Below are positions 16,086 through 25,400 of a DNA stretch of 47,099 nt, piece after piece. Both the position numbers and the translations under genes were made by a program. The first letter of the stretch is position 1. Each line of letters begins with the position of its first letter. The notes below the pieces were generated by a model. It saw only the letters and a list, made by a program, of their open reading frames with translations, did not search any database and was not told the DNA's origin. Source of the stretch: Pseudomonadota bacterium (GTDB taxonomy: Bacteria > Pseudomonadota > Alphaproteobacteria > Micropepsales > Micropepsaceae); NCBI GenBank assembly GCA_021804785.1, contig JAJZGY010000013.1, positions 1 to 47,099 on the forward strand, in the 5' to 3' direction.

Positions 16086-18785
16086 TTACGCCGTACGGTT
16101 CAGGGCACGCAGAACATATTGCAGGATACCGCCATTGGTGAAATAGGCGATCTCGTCTGCGGTATCGATACGCAGGAGAAGTGGCAGCGCCCGGCTGCTC
16201 CCATCAGGGTAGTGGATCGCCGCAGTGATCGAACTGCGCGGCTTGAGGGCGCCGTTCAGTCCTGGAATATCGATCACTTCCGCTCCGGTCAGGCCATAAT
16301 CCTTGCGTCCCTTGCCTTGCTCGAACACCAAGGGGGCAATGCCCATACCGATGAGATTGGAGCGATGGATGCGCTCGAAACTTTCCGTAATGACCGCGCG
16401 TACACCCTGCAGTTTGGGGCCCTTCGCTGCCCAGTCGCGGCTTGAGCCAGTGCCATATTCCTTGCCACCTATCACAACGACCGGCACACCTTCCTCCCGA
16501 TAGCGCATGGCTGCATCGAAGATTGACATCTCTTCGCCGCTGGGCTGGTGACGTGTCAGACCACCTTCGCGGCCACCCATCATTTCGTTCCGGATGCGGA
16601 TGTTGGCAAAGGTACCACGCACCATGACTTCGTCATTGCCACGCCGTGAGCCATAGGAATTGAAATCCTCGAACTTCACGCCGTGCTCAAGAAGATACCG
16701 GCCTGCAGGACTGTCCTTCTTGATCGAACCTGCGGGAGAAATATGGTCGGTCGTGATGGAGTCACCAAACAGCGCCAGGATCCGGGCTCCCTTGATATCC
16801 TGCACGGGAGCCGGTTGTGCCGTCATGCCCTCAAAATAGGGGGGCCGCTTTACATAGGTCGAGCGCTCATCCCAGCCATAGGTGTTACCCTTGTTGACCT
16901 TGACCTTGCGCCAGGCTGCGGTGCCTTCGAAGACATCGCTATAGCGGGTGCGAAAGGCTGTGGGCTTGACCGCCTTGCGGATCGCGGCAGCAATTTCCTG
17001 GGGGGATGGCCAGATATCCTTGAGATAGACCGGTTCGTTGTTCCTATCATAGCCAACGGGGTCGGTCGTCAGATTGATATTCATGGAGCCGGCCAGGGCA
17101 TAGGCCACCACAAGCATGGGGGAGGCCAGATAATTGGCCCGGACCAAGGGGTGAACGCGGCCCTCGAAATTGCGGTTTCCGGAAAGGACCGATACCGCGA
17201 CGAGGTCTCCGGTGTTGACCGCGTCCGATACGGCGTCCGGCAATGGGCCGGAGTTACCAATGCAGGTGGTGCAGCCATATCCAACTAGGTTGAAGCCGAG
17301 CTTGTCGAGATATTTGGCGACATCAGCCTTCTCGAGATAATCGGTGACCACCTGGCTTCCAGGGGCGAGCGAGGTCTTGACCCAGGGCTGGACCTTCAGC
17401 CCACGCTCGACCGCCCGCTTGGCAACGAGGCCTGCGCCGATCATCACGCTCGGATTGGACGTGTTGGTACAGGAGGTGATCGCGGCTATCACCACATCGC
17501 CATGGCCAATCGACTTCTCGCTGCCCGCAAGCTTGACGCGACGATTGGCGTCATCCTCTTTGTGAAAGACGTCCATCATCGCGGTAGCGAATTCATCGGC
17601 CGCGTCAGCGAGAGCAACCCTGTCCTGTGGTCGCCGCGGCCCGGCAAGAGAGGGCTCAACCGCATCGAGATCCAGTGACAGGGTGGTGGTAAAGACGGGC
17701 TCTTCGCTGCGTGGGCCCCGATAAAGCCCCTGCGCCTTGGCGTACTTCTCCACCAGTGCAATCCGCGCCGGCTTGCGAGCGGTTGTCTTGAGATACCGAA
17801 GCGTCTCGGCATCGACCGGGAAAAAGCCACAGGTCGCGCCATATTCGGGAGCCATGTTGGCAATCGTCGCGCGATCTTCCAGCGGCAGCTCATCCAGCCC
17901 GGGACCGTAATACTCGACAAACTTCCCAACCACGCCCTTCTGACGCAGCATCTGGGTCACCGTGAGTACAAGATCGGTCGCGGTCACGCCGGGCCGGAGT
18001 TTTCCGGTCAGGCGGAAGCCGACAACCTCGGGAATGAGCATCGAGATCGGCTGTCCCAGCATTGCAGCTTCCGCCTCGATGCCACCGACGCCCCAGCCCA
18101 GAACGGCCAGTCCGTTGACCATGGTGGTATGGCTATCGGTACCAACCAATGTATCGGGGAACGCATGTTCTTCGACGCCGCGGCTGGTCTTGATCTTGCG
18201 CGTCCACACGGTCTGGGCGAGATATTCGAGATTGACCTGATGGCAGATGCCGGTGCCAGGTGGCACCACGCGGAAGTTGGAAAACGCCTGCTGGCCCCAG
18301 CGCAGGAAGGCATAGCGTTCGCCATTGCGCTCGAACTCAATCCCTACGTTCTTTTTAAAAGCATCGCGGGTCCCAAAATTGTCGACCATCACAGAATGGT
18401 CGATGACCAGATCGACCTCAGCAAGGGGGTTTATCTTCTGCGGATCTCCGCCCAGATCCGCCATGGCCTCGCGCATCGCCGCCAAATCGACCACCGCAGG
18501 AACACCGGTGAGGTCCTGCATCAGCACCCGCGCGGGACGAAAGGCAATCTCGCGGTCCGAGGTCTTTTTGGTAAGCCATGCCGCCACAGCGCGGATATCC
18601 GCCGCGGTTACGGTATTGCCGTCTTCGTAGCGGAGCAGGTTCTCAAGCAGGACCTTGAGCGAATAGGGCAGCCGGGAAATGCCGGCCAAGCCATTTTTCT
18701 CGGCAGCAGTGAGACTGAAATAGACATATTTCCGGTTGCCGACAGTAAGCGTCTTCTTGGCCTTGAAGCTGTTGGGGTGCGTCAC
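16086..18785 (-). CDS. acnA: Aconitate hydratase AcnA
   Basis: Isomerises citrate and isocitrate in the TCA cycle; a cytosolic 4Fe-4S enzyme of the AcnA/IRP1 class. The product is 899 residues, a full-length match. The cluster ligands are Cys439 (TSCTNTSNPSVMIGAG) and Cys505 and Cys508 (GYGCTTCIGNSGPL). The N-terminal LPYSLKVLLENLLRYEDG and FPDTLVGTDSHTTMVNGLAV blocks and the swivelling-domain DSITTDHISPAGSI and GGKEYGTGSSRDWAAKGP blocks are all present. It is divergent from the crotonase gene at 18917 and stands alone as a transcription unit. No iron-responsive site was recognised upstream. Confidence 0.98.
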   Translation of the reverse strand: MTHPNSFKAKKTLTVGNRKYVYFSLTAAEKNGLAGISRLPYSLKVLLENLLRYEDGNTVTAADIRAVAAWLTKKTSDREIAFRPARVLMQDLTGVPAVVDLAAMREAMADLGGDPQKINPLAEVDLVIDHSVMVDNFGTRDAFKKNVGIEFERNGERYAFLRWGQQAFSNFRVVPPGTGICHQVNLEYLAQTVWTRKIKTSRGVEEHAFPDTLVGTDSHTTMVNGLAVLGWGVGGIEAEAAMLGQPISMLIPEVVGFRLTGKLRPGVTATDLVLTVTQMLRQKGVVGKFVEYYGPGLDELPLEDRATIANMAPEYGATCGFFPVDAETLRYLKTTARKPARIALVEKYAKAQGLYRGPRSEEPVFTTTLSLDLDAVEPSLAGPRRPQDRVALADAADEFATAMMDVFHKEDDANRRVKLAGSEKSIGHGDVVIAAITSCTNTSNPSVMIGAGLVAKRAVERGLKVQPWVKTSLAPGSQVVTDYLEKADVAKYLDKLGFNLVGYGCTTCIGNSGPLPDAVSDAVNTGDLVAVSVLSGNRNFEGRVHPLVRANYLASPMLVVAYALAGSMNINLTTDPVGYDRNNEPVYLKDIWPSPQEIAAAIRKAVKPTAFRTRYSDVFEGTAAWRKVKVNKGNTYGWDERSTYVKRPPYFEGMTAQPAPVQDIKGARILALFGDSITTDHISPAGSIKKDSPAGRYLLEHGVKFEDFNSYGSRRGNDEVMVRGTFANIRIRNEMMGGREGGLTRHQPSGEEMSIFDAAMRYREEGVPVVVIGGKEYGTGSSRDWAAKGPKLQGVRAVITESFERIHRSNLIGMGIAPLVFEQGKGRKDYGLTGAEVIDIPGLNGALKPRSSITAAIHYPDGSSRALPLLLRIDTADEIAYFTNGGILQYVLRALNRTA

Positions 18786-18916
18786 GGGCAGAATCCCTTG
18801 GGCGAACGGTTGAAGGGGAGCGGCCGTGGTTTAGTAATATTTGGGCACGATGCCAAGCCTTGCGCCCCTCATTATTGCCGGCGCAGGCTGGCCGCGGGCT
18901 AGCCAGAGGCGGCGCG

Positions 18917-19723
18917 ATGCACAAATCAGACGACGTACGCGTTGAGATCGACGGAAGTGTGACCACGGTGATCCTGGACCGTCCGCAACGGCGCAATGCG
19001 GTGGATGGTCCGGCGGCTGGCGCCCTCGCGGAAGCCTTTTTGGCCTTCGAGAACGATGAGACGCAGCTGGTGGCGGTGCTCTGGGGCGCCGGGGGTACCT
19101 TCTGCTCGGGGGCAGATCTGAAGGCGATCGCCGCCGGCCAAGGCAACCGCCTGAAGGCGCCAGACGCGGCTGGAAGCCCTTTGTCCGACGATGCCCCGAT
19201 GGGCCCCACGCGGATGAGACTGAGCAAGCCCGTGATTGCGGCCGTGGCAGGCTACGCCGTCGCCGGCGGGCTTGAGCTGGCCTGCTGGTGCGATCTGCGC
19301 GTGGCAGAGGAGGACGCTGTCTTCGGTGTGTTTTGCCGGCGCTGGGGCGTGCCTCTGATCGATGGAGGCACGGTGCGTCTGCCGCGGCTGATCGGCCACT
19401 CTCGTGCCATGGACATGATTCTCACCGGTCGACCGGTCGGAGCGCAGGAGGCGCTCACCTTCGGGTTGGCCAACCGGGTGGTGGGCAAGGGCGAGGCGCG
19501 CCAACAGGCCGAACGGCTCGCGGCGGAGCTTGCAAATCTGCCACAGCCCTGTCTGCGAGAAGACCGCGCCTCTGCATGGGAGCAATGGGATCTTGGCTTT
19601 GCCGATGCGATGGGCAATGAATTCCGCCATGGCACCGAGGCCCTTGCCGCAGATCGCGGCCGCGATGGTGCGGCGCGTTTTGCCGCGGGCAGGGGACGCG
19701 GCGGGCGCTTCGACGATCTGTGA
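18917..19723 (+). CDS. Crotonase/enoyl-CoA hydratase family protein
   Basis: A 268-residue cytosolic protein of the crotonase fold, acting on acyl-CoA thioesters. The oxyanion-hole segments are GGTFCSGADLKAI and GYAVAGGLELAC, the latter holding the first catalytic-type glutamate (Glu120). The second glutamate of true enoyl-CoA hydratases (in the usual QPE motif) is missing; the sequence there is FCRRWGVPLIDGG. It is therefore probably not a standard beta-oxidation hydratase, and the reaction cannot be named. ATG 18917 has AGAGG upstream; the frame is open to 18860. Its stop overlaps the upstream frame of the next gene, so the two may form an operon. Confidence 0.87.
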   Translation: MHKSDDVRVEIDGSVTTVILDRPQRRNAVDGPAAGALAEAFLAFENDETQLVAVLWGAGGTFCSGADLKAIAAGQGNRLKAPDAAGSPLSDDAPMGPTRMRLSKPVIAAVAGYAVAGGLELACWCDLRVAEEDAVFGVFCRRWGVPLIDGGTVRLPRLIGHSRAMDMILTGRPVGAQEALTFGLANRVVGKGEARQQAERLAAELANLPQPCLREDRASAWEQWDLGFADAMGNEFRHGTEALAADRGRDGAARFAAGRGRGGRFDDL

Positions 19724-19860
19724 ACAGACGGCGTGTCGGCCGCAACGCGCCCTCCATATTGTTGCCCGATTCGGCGCCGATAAGCGTGATCAAACAGGGG
19801 GGCGCGGCCGAAGCGGCCGCCCGGCTTCGCGGGAACGGACTAGTCGTGGGTCGAAAGCAA

Positions 19861-20628
19861 ATGGCGAAGTCATGGGCTGTGCTCGCAGCTGCTCTGTTTC
19901 TCGGCTGCATCAATGTTGCACCGAGCCGAGCCCAGTCGGTGTTTTTGCAACGTCTGCAGAACGACCGTCTTGGCGCCATCCGCGATGGCACCTATCAGGC
20001 GGGCGACGACATCAGCTTTTCGCTCAACCGTGAGGGCCCTTATTATCTTCTGCGCTTCGCCGGCCAACGCGAGGTCTTCGTCCTGCATTCAAAGAACGCA
20101 TCGCTCGGTGGCCGCGTCCTCAAGTATGATACCGGCAGGACCGTGCTGCAGATCACCGGCTGGGGCGCAATGACGCTTTACACCAATACCAAGCCCTCTG
20201 GCCTACCGGTCACCCGGACTGGCGATTCTAGACCACCAACCATGCCCCTGGTTTCACTGGACGACGTCAAGGTTGCAGCCAGTGCAGAAGCGCAAAGGCT
20301 CGCCACAACCCACGAGCTCTTTTTGACCTTTCATGCATCGTGGCAGGGGCTTTCCGACGACGCGGAGAGCCGGGCCGCATGCCTGGATGCTCTGGAAAAT
20401 GCCGCCAAGGGGATTGCCCGCTTCGCGACAAACCCCGCAGGACAAAGGGCCTTGGCCACGGAGGTTCAGAATGTGCGCGTCATGCAAGCTGCCGCGCCAT
20501 CGCTGTACCGCTCGGGTCATGATTTGATCGTGACCTACGCTGCGTCCAAGGGTTTTGCCGGTCGCGCGTCTTCGCGGGCGATCACCCGCGTGCTGCACCA
20601 GATCTTTCACATTCCGGGCGCTGAGTAG
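19861..20628 (+). CDS. Secreted protein of unknown function
   Basis: A 255-residue protein with a clear signal peptide (MAKSWAVLAAALFLGCINV, cleavage after SRA-Q). The body has two parts: a beta-rich domain (GDDISFSLNREGPYYLLRFA, REVFVLHSKNASLGGRVLKY, TGWGAMTLYTNTKPSGLPVT) and an alpha-helical C-terminal half. The VLHSKNASLGGRVLKYDTG and MTLYTNTKPSGLP segments resemble a conserved alphaproteobacterial domain of unknown function (possibly DUF4908, from memory, unverified). ATG 19861 puts the signal peptide at the N terminus; the longer frame from 19720 begins with low-quality sequence. Likely periplasmic. Confidence 0.75.
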   Translation: MAKSWAVLAAALFLGCINVAPSRAQSVFLQRLQNDRLGAIRDGTYQAGDDISFSLNREGPYYLLRFAGQREVFVLHSKNASLGGRVLKYDTGRTVLQITGWGAMTLYTNTKPSGLPVTRTGDSRPPTMPLVSLDDVKVAASAEAQRLATTHELFLTFHASWQGLSDDAESRAACLDALENAAKGIARFATNPAGQRALATEVQNVRVMQAAAPSLYRSGHDLIVTYAASKGFAGRASSRAITRVLHQIFHIPGAE

Positions 20629-20668
20629 TCTTTCCAACAGGGCACTGTGGCAAGCCCTGAGCCACCTC

Positions 20669-21136
20669 TCAGGGCTGGAACTGCGCCGGGGCAAGCTCCA
20701 AGCGGTCGAACTCAAACCCGGGCGCGACGGTACATCCCACCAATGCATAGGCTCCAAGCGGACGGGCACACTGCCAAGCATGCGGCGGAACGACCAGCTG
20801 AGGCAGTTCTCCACCTTCGACATGGGGACCAAGGCGATAATAGGTCGGCCCCCGACCCGCACAGGTGATCCCCAGCTCCAGCGGCGCACCACGGTAAAAA
20901 TGCCAGATCTCGACTGAATCGATACGATGCCAGCGTGAAACCTCTCCCGCCCTGAGCAAAAAATAGATCGCGGTACCATGTGCGCGACCAGCAAGATTGC
21001 GCGCGTCGCGAAAGCTTTCACGATACCAGCCCCCTTCGGGATGAGGACTGAGCTGCAAAGCGTGGATCAGAGCATCGGCTTCGTCGGAACCGGCAACCAT
21101 CTGATGAGGACCATCATGACCATTGCTTTGCGCCAT
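20669..21136 (-). CDS. Cupin, DUF985 family
   Basis: A 155-residue single-domain cupin. The DUF985 signatures are HPEGGWYRESFRD, TAIYFLLRAGEVSRWHRIDS and EIWHFYRGAPLEL, ending with VPPHAWQCARPLGAYALVGC and TVAPGFEFDRLELA. The His residues in SRWHR and EIWHFY are the likely metal-site residues. Family members resemble RmlC-type sugar epimerases in fold, but their reaction is not established. It is convergent with the secreted protein, with 40 bp between the stops. Confidence 0.92.
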   Translation of the reverse strand: MAQSNGHDGPHQMVAGSDEADALIHALQLSPHPEGGWYRESFRDARNLAGRAHGTAIYFLLRAGEVSRWHRIDSVEIWHFYRGAPLELGITCAGRGPTYYRLGPHVEGGELPQLVVPPHAWQCARPLGAYALVGCTVAPGFEFDRLELAPAQFQP

Positions 21137-21358
21137 GCCGTTGTTGCCCCTGAGTGAAATTCCCCGTGAGTTTCAGCCAGCGACGACGTCGTCAGCAACA
21201 GAAAATACCACGGCATATGCCCGCCTGCAGTCCAGCCGGCATTGGTGTCCCTCCGCGGACCCGCGCACCGAAACGGCAACGTCTCTCAGCGCGTGTGGCT
21301 GCCCGCCTCATGCCGTGAGTGGGTTACACCCTACCAGCATTAGACAATACCGGCCTCC

Positions 21359-21943
21359 TCACCCTCTGGAGGTCAGGAAAGGGTTTTCGGCACCCTTGCG
21401 TACCAGTGCCCGGATGCCCGCGGCTACAGACCTGGCATCATCCAGCGCGTCGTGGCGCTGCCCAACGAATTCCGCGCCGCACAAAGGTCCGACATCGCAG
21501 GCATGGCGCCCTTTGGTTTCGATGCCGTGGGCGCGCAACCATTCGGCGATGTTGAAATAGCGTCGCAGTGTTGACTCAGTTCGAAGTCCGTAGAGCGTGA
21601 GGTTTTCGGCGAGCACGAGATCATCGCGGCCGAAGGCGCACGCCGTTCCGTCAGCGCAAAAGTCAATGAAAGCCTGGTAGGCCGGCTCAAAATCGACGCC
21701 CTCCTGAGCGATACGGGCATTGCTGATCCCGGTCAGCTGGACGAGATAATCCGACAACTCCGGATTGATACGTGGACGTACCAGCAGATTGCAGGTCGCG
21801 AGCTCGGTGAGGCTTGAACCGTCGAGACGAACCGCGCCGATTTGTACCACTTCCTTGAACTGACCGGGTGCAAGCCAGCGCCCCTTGAGCGCGCCTGCCC
21901 ATGAGGTGAATTCGAGATCAAACACAATCGCGGTTGCCGTCAC
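21359..21943 (-). CDS. DEDDh-type 3'-5' exonuclease
   Basis: A 194-residue single-domain exonuclease of the RNase T/DnaQ superfamily, most like the KapD/ERI-1-type proteins. Motif ExoI is FDLEFTSWAGA with Asp9 and Glu11; ExoII is probably in CAFGRDDLVLAENL; ExoIII is HDALDDARSVAAGIR, with the H-x4-D spacing of the DEDDh group. It could act on short RNA or single-stranded DNA; the substrate is unknown. It stands alone, with a 222-bp gap before the cupin in which I see no gene. Confidence 0.87.
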   Translation of the reverse strand: MTATAIVFDLEFTSWAGALKGRWLAPGQFKEVVQIGAVRLDGSSLTELATCNLLVRPRINPELSDYLVQLTGISNARIAQEGVDFEPAYQAFIDFCADGTACAFGRDDLVLAENLTLYGLRTESTLRRYFNIAEWLRAHGIETKGRHACDVGPLCGAEFVGQRHDALDDARSVAAGIRALVRKGAENPFLTSRG

Positions 21944-22484
21944 CAGGCCTCTCCTTATTAACCCATGAAGTGTAACAAGACGGCGCTCCGGGCTCGTCTG
22001 GCCCGGACCGCGCCGCGGATCTTAAGAATTTGTTAATCCTGGCGCTGGATCGTGCCACCACGGCGCCAGGAGGACCTCAATCATGGCCGTGCCCGAGCCT
22101 GCAAGTGGAGCTCTGCCGCGCTGCCTGGAGACTATCCATTGCCATGGCCAAGCCGGGTGTGCCAGCGGCAGCTCTGCCCAACCCACCAGATTCCTGCGTC
22201 AAAGCGCCTACCAAGGTGAAACCAAATCCCGAATTCTCCCGGCGGGCCGGCCGCGCCCAGTGCCTCCGCCGGCGCCGATCTTGCAGCCCCTTCATGCCCC
22301 ACTGCCTTTTCGTGGCCACCGCCGCCACCTGGGGACACAGCCCTGCCTGTCTATTCTCTGCCACAGCGACCCATGAACGGCATTGGAGCCATGCACCAAT
22401 GCTGTATCGCTTTGTCCTCTGCTTGGGCTAAGACAGGCGCGGATCTGCCGCCCTCCTTAGGGCCATATTCGCCGATGGACCAAC
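21944..22484 (+). other. 541-bp interval upstream of the GDH gene, no confident gene
   Basis: The first part is the upstream region of the exonuclease gene, with AT-rich sequence around 22018-22040 that could hold promoters. A near-ideal AGGAGG lies eight bases before an ATG at 22083, but the 97-codon frame that follows is Pro/His/Cys-rich with no protein-like pattern, and the adjacent frame (22030-22431) is similar in quality. Either this is a frameshifted or fast-evolving small gene, or a long leader of the GDH mRNA. I do not call a CDS. Confidence 0.4.
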
Positions 22485-25400
22485 ATGACACCTGAAAACG
22501 CACTTCGCGCCGGCTCCGCCGGCGCTGCCGCTGTCGCGTCTGACGAAGATGCCACGGCCACTGCATGCTTGCGCGCGGCCGCAGCTCTGATACCCGCAGC
22601 GCGCCGCGACCTTGCCGCATTCTTTGACGACTTCTACGCAGGCGCTTCGCCGCAGGACATCACCCGTTACACCCCGAAAAGTCTCGTGGATCTCGCCGAG
22701 CGGGTGTTTGCGGCAACAACCCGCAGAGCCGAAGACGAAACACATGTCGAAATATTCGCGTTTCGCGCGCAGCGTGAGGACGGACCGGTCGATGAGACCG
22801 TGTTACTGGCCGTCAACGACGACAGGCCCTTTCTGTTCGACTCGCTGATCGGCGAGGTGAGCTCACAGGCCGCTCATATTCACGCCCTGTTTCATCCCAT
22901 CCTCACGACAGTACGCGATGACGCCGGACGGCGGTCTACGAGTGGACGAAATCTGCGCGAAAGCGTGATCGTGGTGGCGCTGGAAGCGACCACCGACGAA
23001 CAGCGCAAAACCGCGCTCCTGCGCGGGGCCCAGGAGGTATTTTCCCAGGTACGCGTTGCCGTACGTGACTGGAAGGCGATGCAGACGCGCCTCGCAGAGA
23101 CCATAAGCACCCTGAAATCAGTACCGCCGGCGATCGCCTCCGATGAGTTCGCGGAAACCTTGTCCTTCCTTACCTGGCTGGGTGACAACCACTTCACCTT
23201 TCTGGGTTGTCGCGACTATGCCTATGACGAAGCCACCGGCAGGCTAGATGCGATCGCCGACAGCGGTCTTGGCGTATTGAGCGATATCGAAGCACGGGTC
23301 ATCCACAGGGGCGCTGATCGTGGCGCCCTGAGCCCGGATGTCCGTGAATTCCTGACGGCCCCCTCACCGCTTATCATCACCAAATCCAACGAACGCAGCC
23401 TCGTGCACCGTCGCGTGGTGATGGATTACGTCGGTATCAAAATCTTTGATGCCGACGGGCGCCTGACCGGAGAACGTCGTTTCGTTGGTCTGTTTACGTC
23501 AAGCGCCTATTCCCGACGCCCCTCGGAAATCCCTCTGCTGCGTCTCAAGGTCCAACGCGTCAAGGCCCGGGCCCCGCTGGCACCAGACAGCCACGACGGC
23601 AAGGCACTTGCACATATTCTGGACACCTTTCCGCGTGACGAGCTTTTCCAAGCGACTGAAGAGGAAGTCTTCACTACGGCGATGGGTATCCTGCGACTGG
23701 GCGAGAGACCGCAGGTTCGGGTTTTTCTGCGCTTCGACCGTTTCGACCGCTTTGTGTCTGCGCTCGTGTTCGTGCCACGGGACCGCTATGACACTCACGT
23801 CCGAGAAAGTATCCATAAGCTCTTGGCGCGACGCTTCAACGGCCGCGTCAGCGCGTCAACGCAGATCCTGGATGATTCCATGCTCGCGCGCGTGCATTAT
23901 ATCGTCGGTCGTAACGAAGGTGCGCGCCCCAACGTCGAGCTGCACACCTTGGAAGCCGATATCCGCGCGGCGATCCGCACCTGGCAGGATGGCTTCGCCG
24001 ACGCTCTTGCCAACAAACATGGCGAGGCCGAGGGGGACCGCTTGGCGGCTCTCCATGTCCTGGCCTTCCCACCACGCTATCGTGACGCATTTTCGCCTGA
24101 AGAGGCAGTTTGTGACCTCGATGAACTGCTTGATCTGGCCAAGCTGAAAGGCGACATCGGCGTGCGCGCCCGTGCCTACCGCGCGGCACGCGATGAACAC
24201 GGTGCGCTTAGACTTAAACTTTACGCGATCGGCCCAATACTGCCACTTTCCGCCAGTCTTCCGGTCTTCGAAAATCTTGGCTTCCGCGTCATCGCCGAAG
24301 ATTCCTACACCCTCGAACTCGATCTTGGTGACAGCAAAACTCCAGCAGCGGTTCTTGATTTCGAGATGATGCGTGCGGATGGCACCGCAGTTGATCTTGA
24401 TGCCATTAAGCAAAGGCTGGAGGATGCCTTTGACGCAGTGGTGTCAGATGTCGCCGAATCGGACGGTTTCAACCGGCTGATCATTTCCGCCAACCTCTCA
24501 TGGCGCGATGTCACCATTCTGCGGGCGGCAGCCAAATATCTCCGCCAGGCCGGGATTACCTTCAGCCAGGACTATATGGAGGATGCGCTCGCTCGCAATC
24601 CGGATATTGCCGGTCAGCTGGTGGAACTGTTCTGCACCCGTTTCGATCCGGCCCTCAGCGACAAGAACCGCAAGGAGCGCCAGAGCGACATTGAAAAGCG
24701 CATCGATGCGGCGCTGGCCGACGTTCCAAGTCTGGACGACGACCGCATTATTCGGCGCCTGCGCAATGTCATCGACTGCGCTTTGCGTACCAACTTTTTC
24801 CAGCGTGATGAGAATGGCGCTGCAAAGTCTTACCTGTCAATCAAGCTGGACAGCCGGCGCCTCGACGAGCTGCCCGCTCCGCGTCCTCTGGTGGAGATCA
24901 CCGTGTACTCGCCGCAGGTGGAGGGCGTGCATCTGCGCTTTGGCAAGGTGGCGCGCGGCGGCATACGCTGGTCGGACAGACGCGAAGACTTCCGTACCGA
25001 AATCCTTGGCCTGGTAAAGGCACAACAGGTCAAAAATGCGGTCATCGTTCCGGTTGGTGCCAAGGGGGGCTTCTTCCCCAAGCGGCTGCCGCTCAATGCG
25101 ACCCGCGAAGCGGTACAGGCCGCCGCGATCGAGGCTTACCGAACCTTTATTGATGCGCTTCTCGACCTCACCGACAATATCGATCATGCCGGCCACGTAG
25201 AGCCACCCGACGATGTTGTCCGCTGTGACGACGACGATCCCTACCTTGTGGTTGCCGCCGACAAGGGTACAGCTACGTTTTCCGATATCGCCAACGCCAT
25301 TGCTGAGGGGCGTGGCTTCTGGCTTGGCGACGCCTTTGCCTCGGGAGGCAGCCACGGCTACGACCACAAAAAAATGGGTATTACGGCGCGTGGCGCCTGG

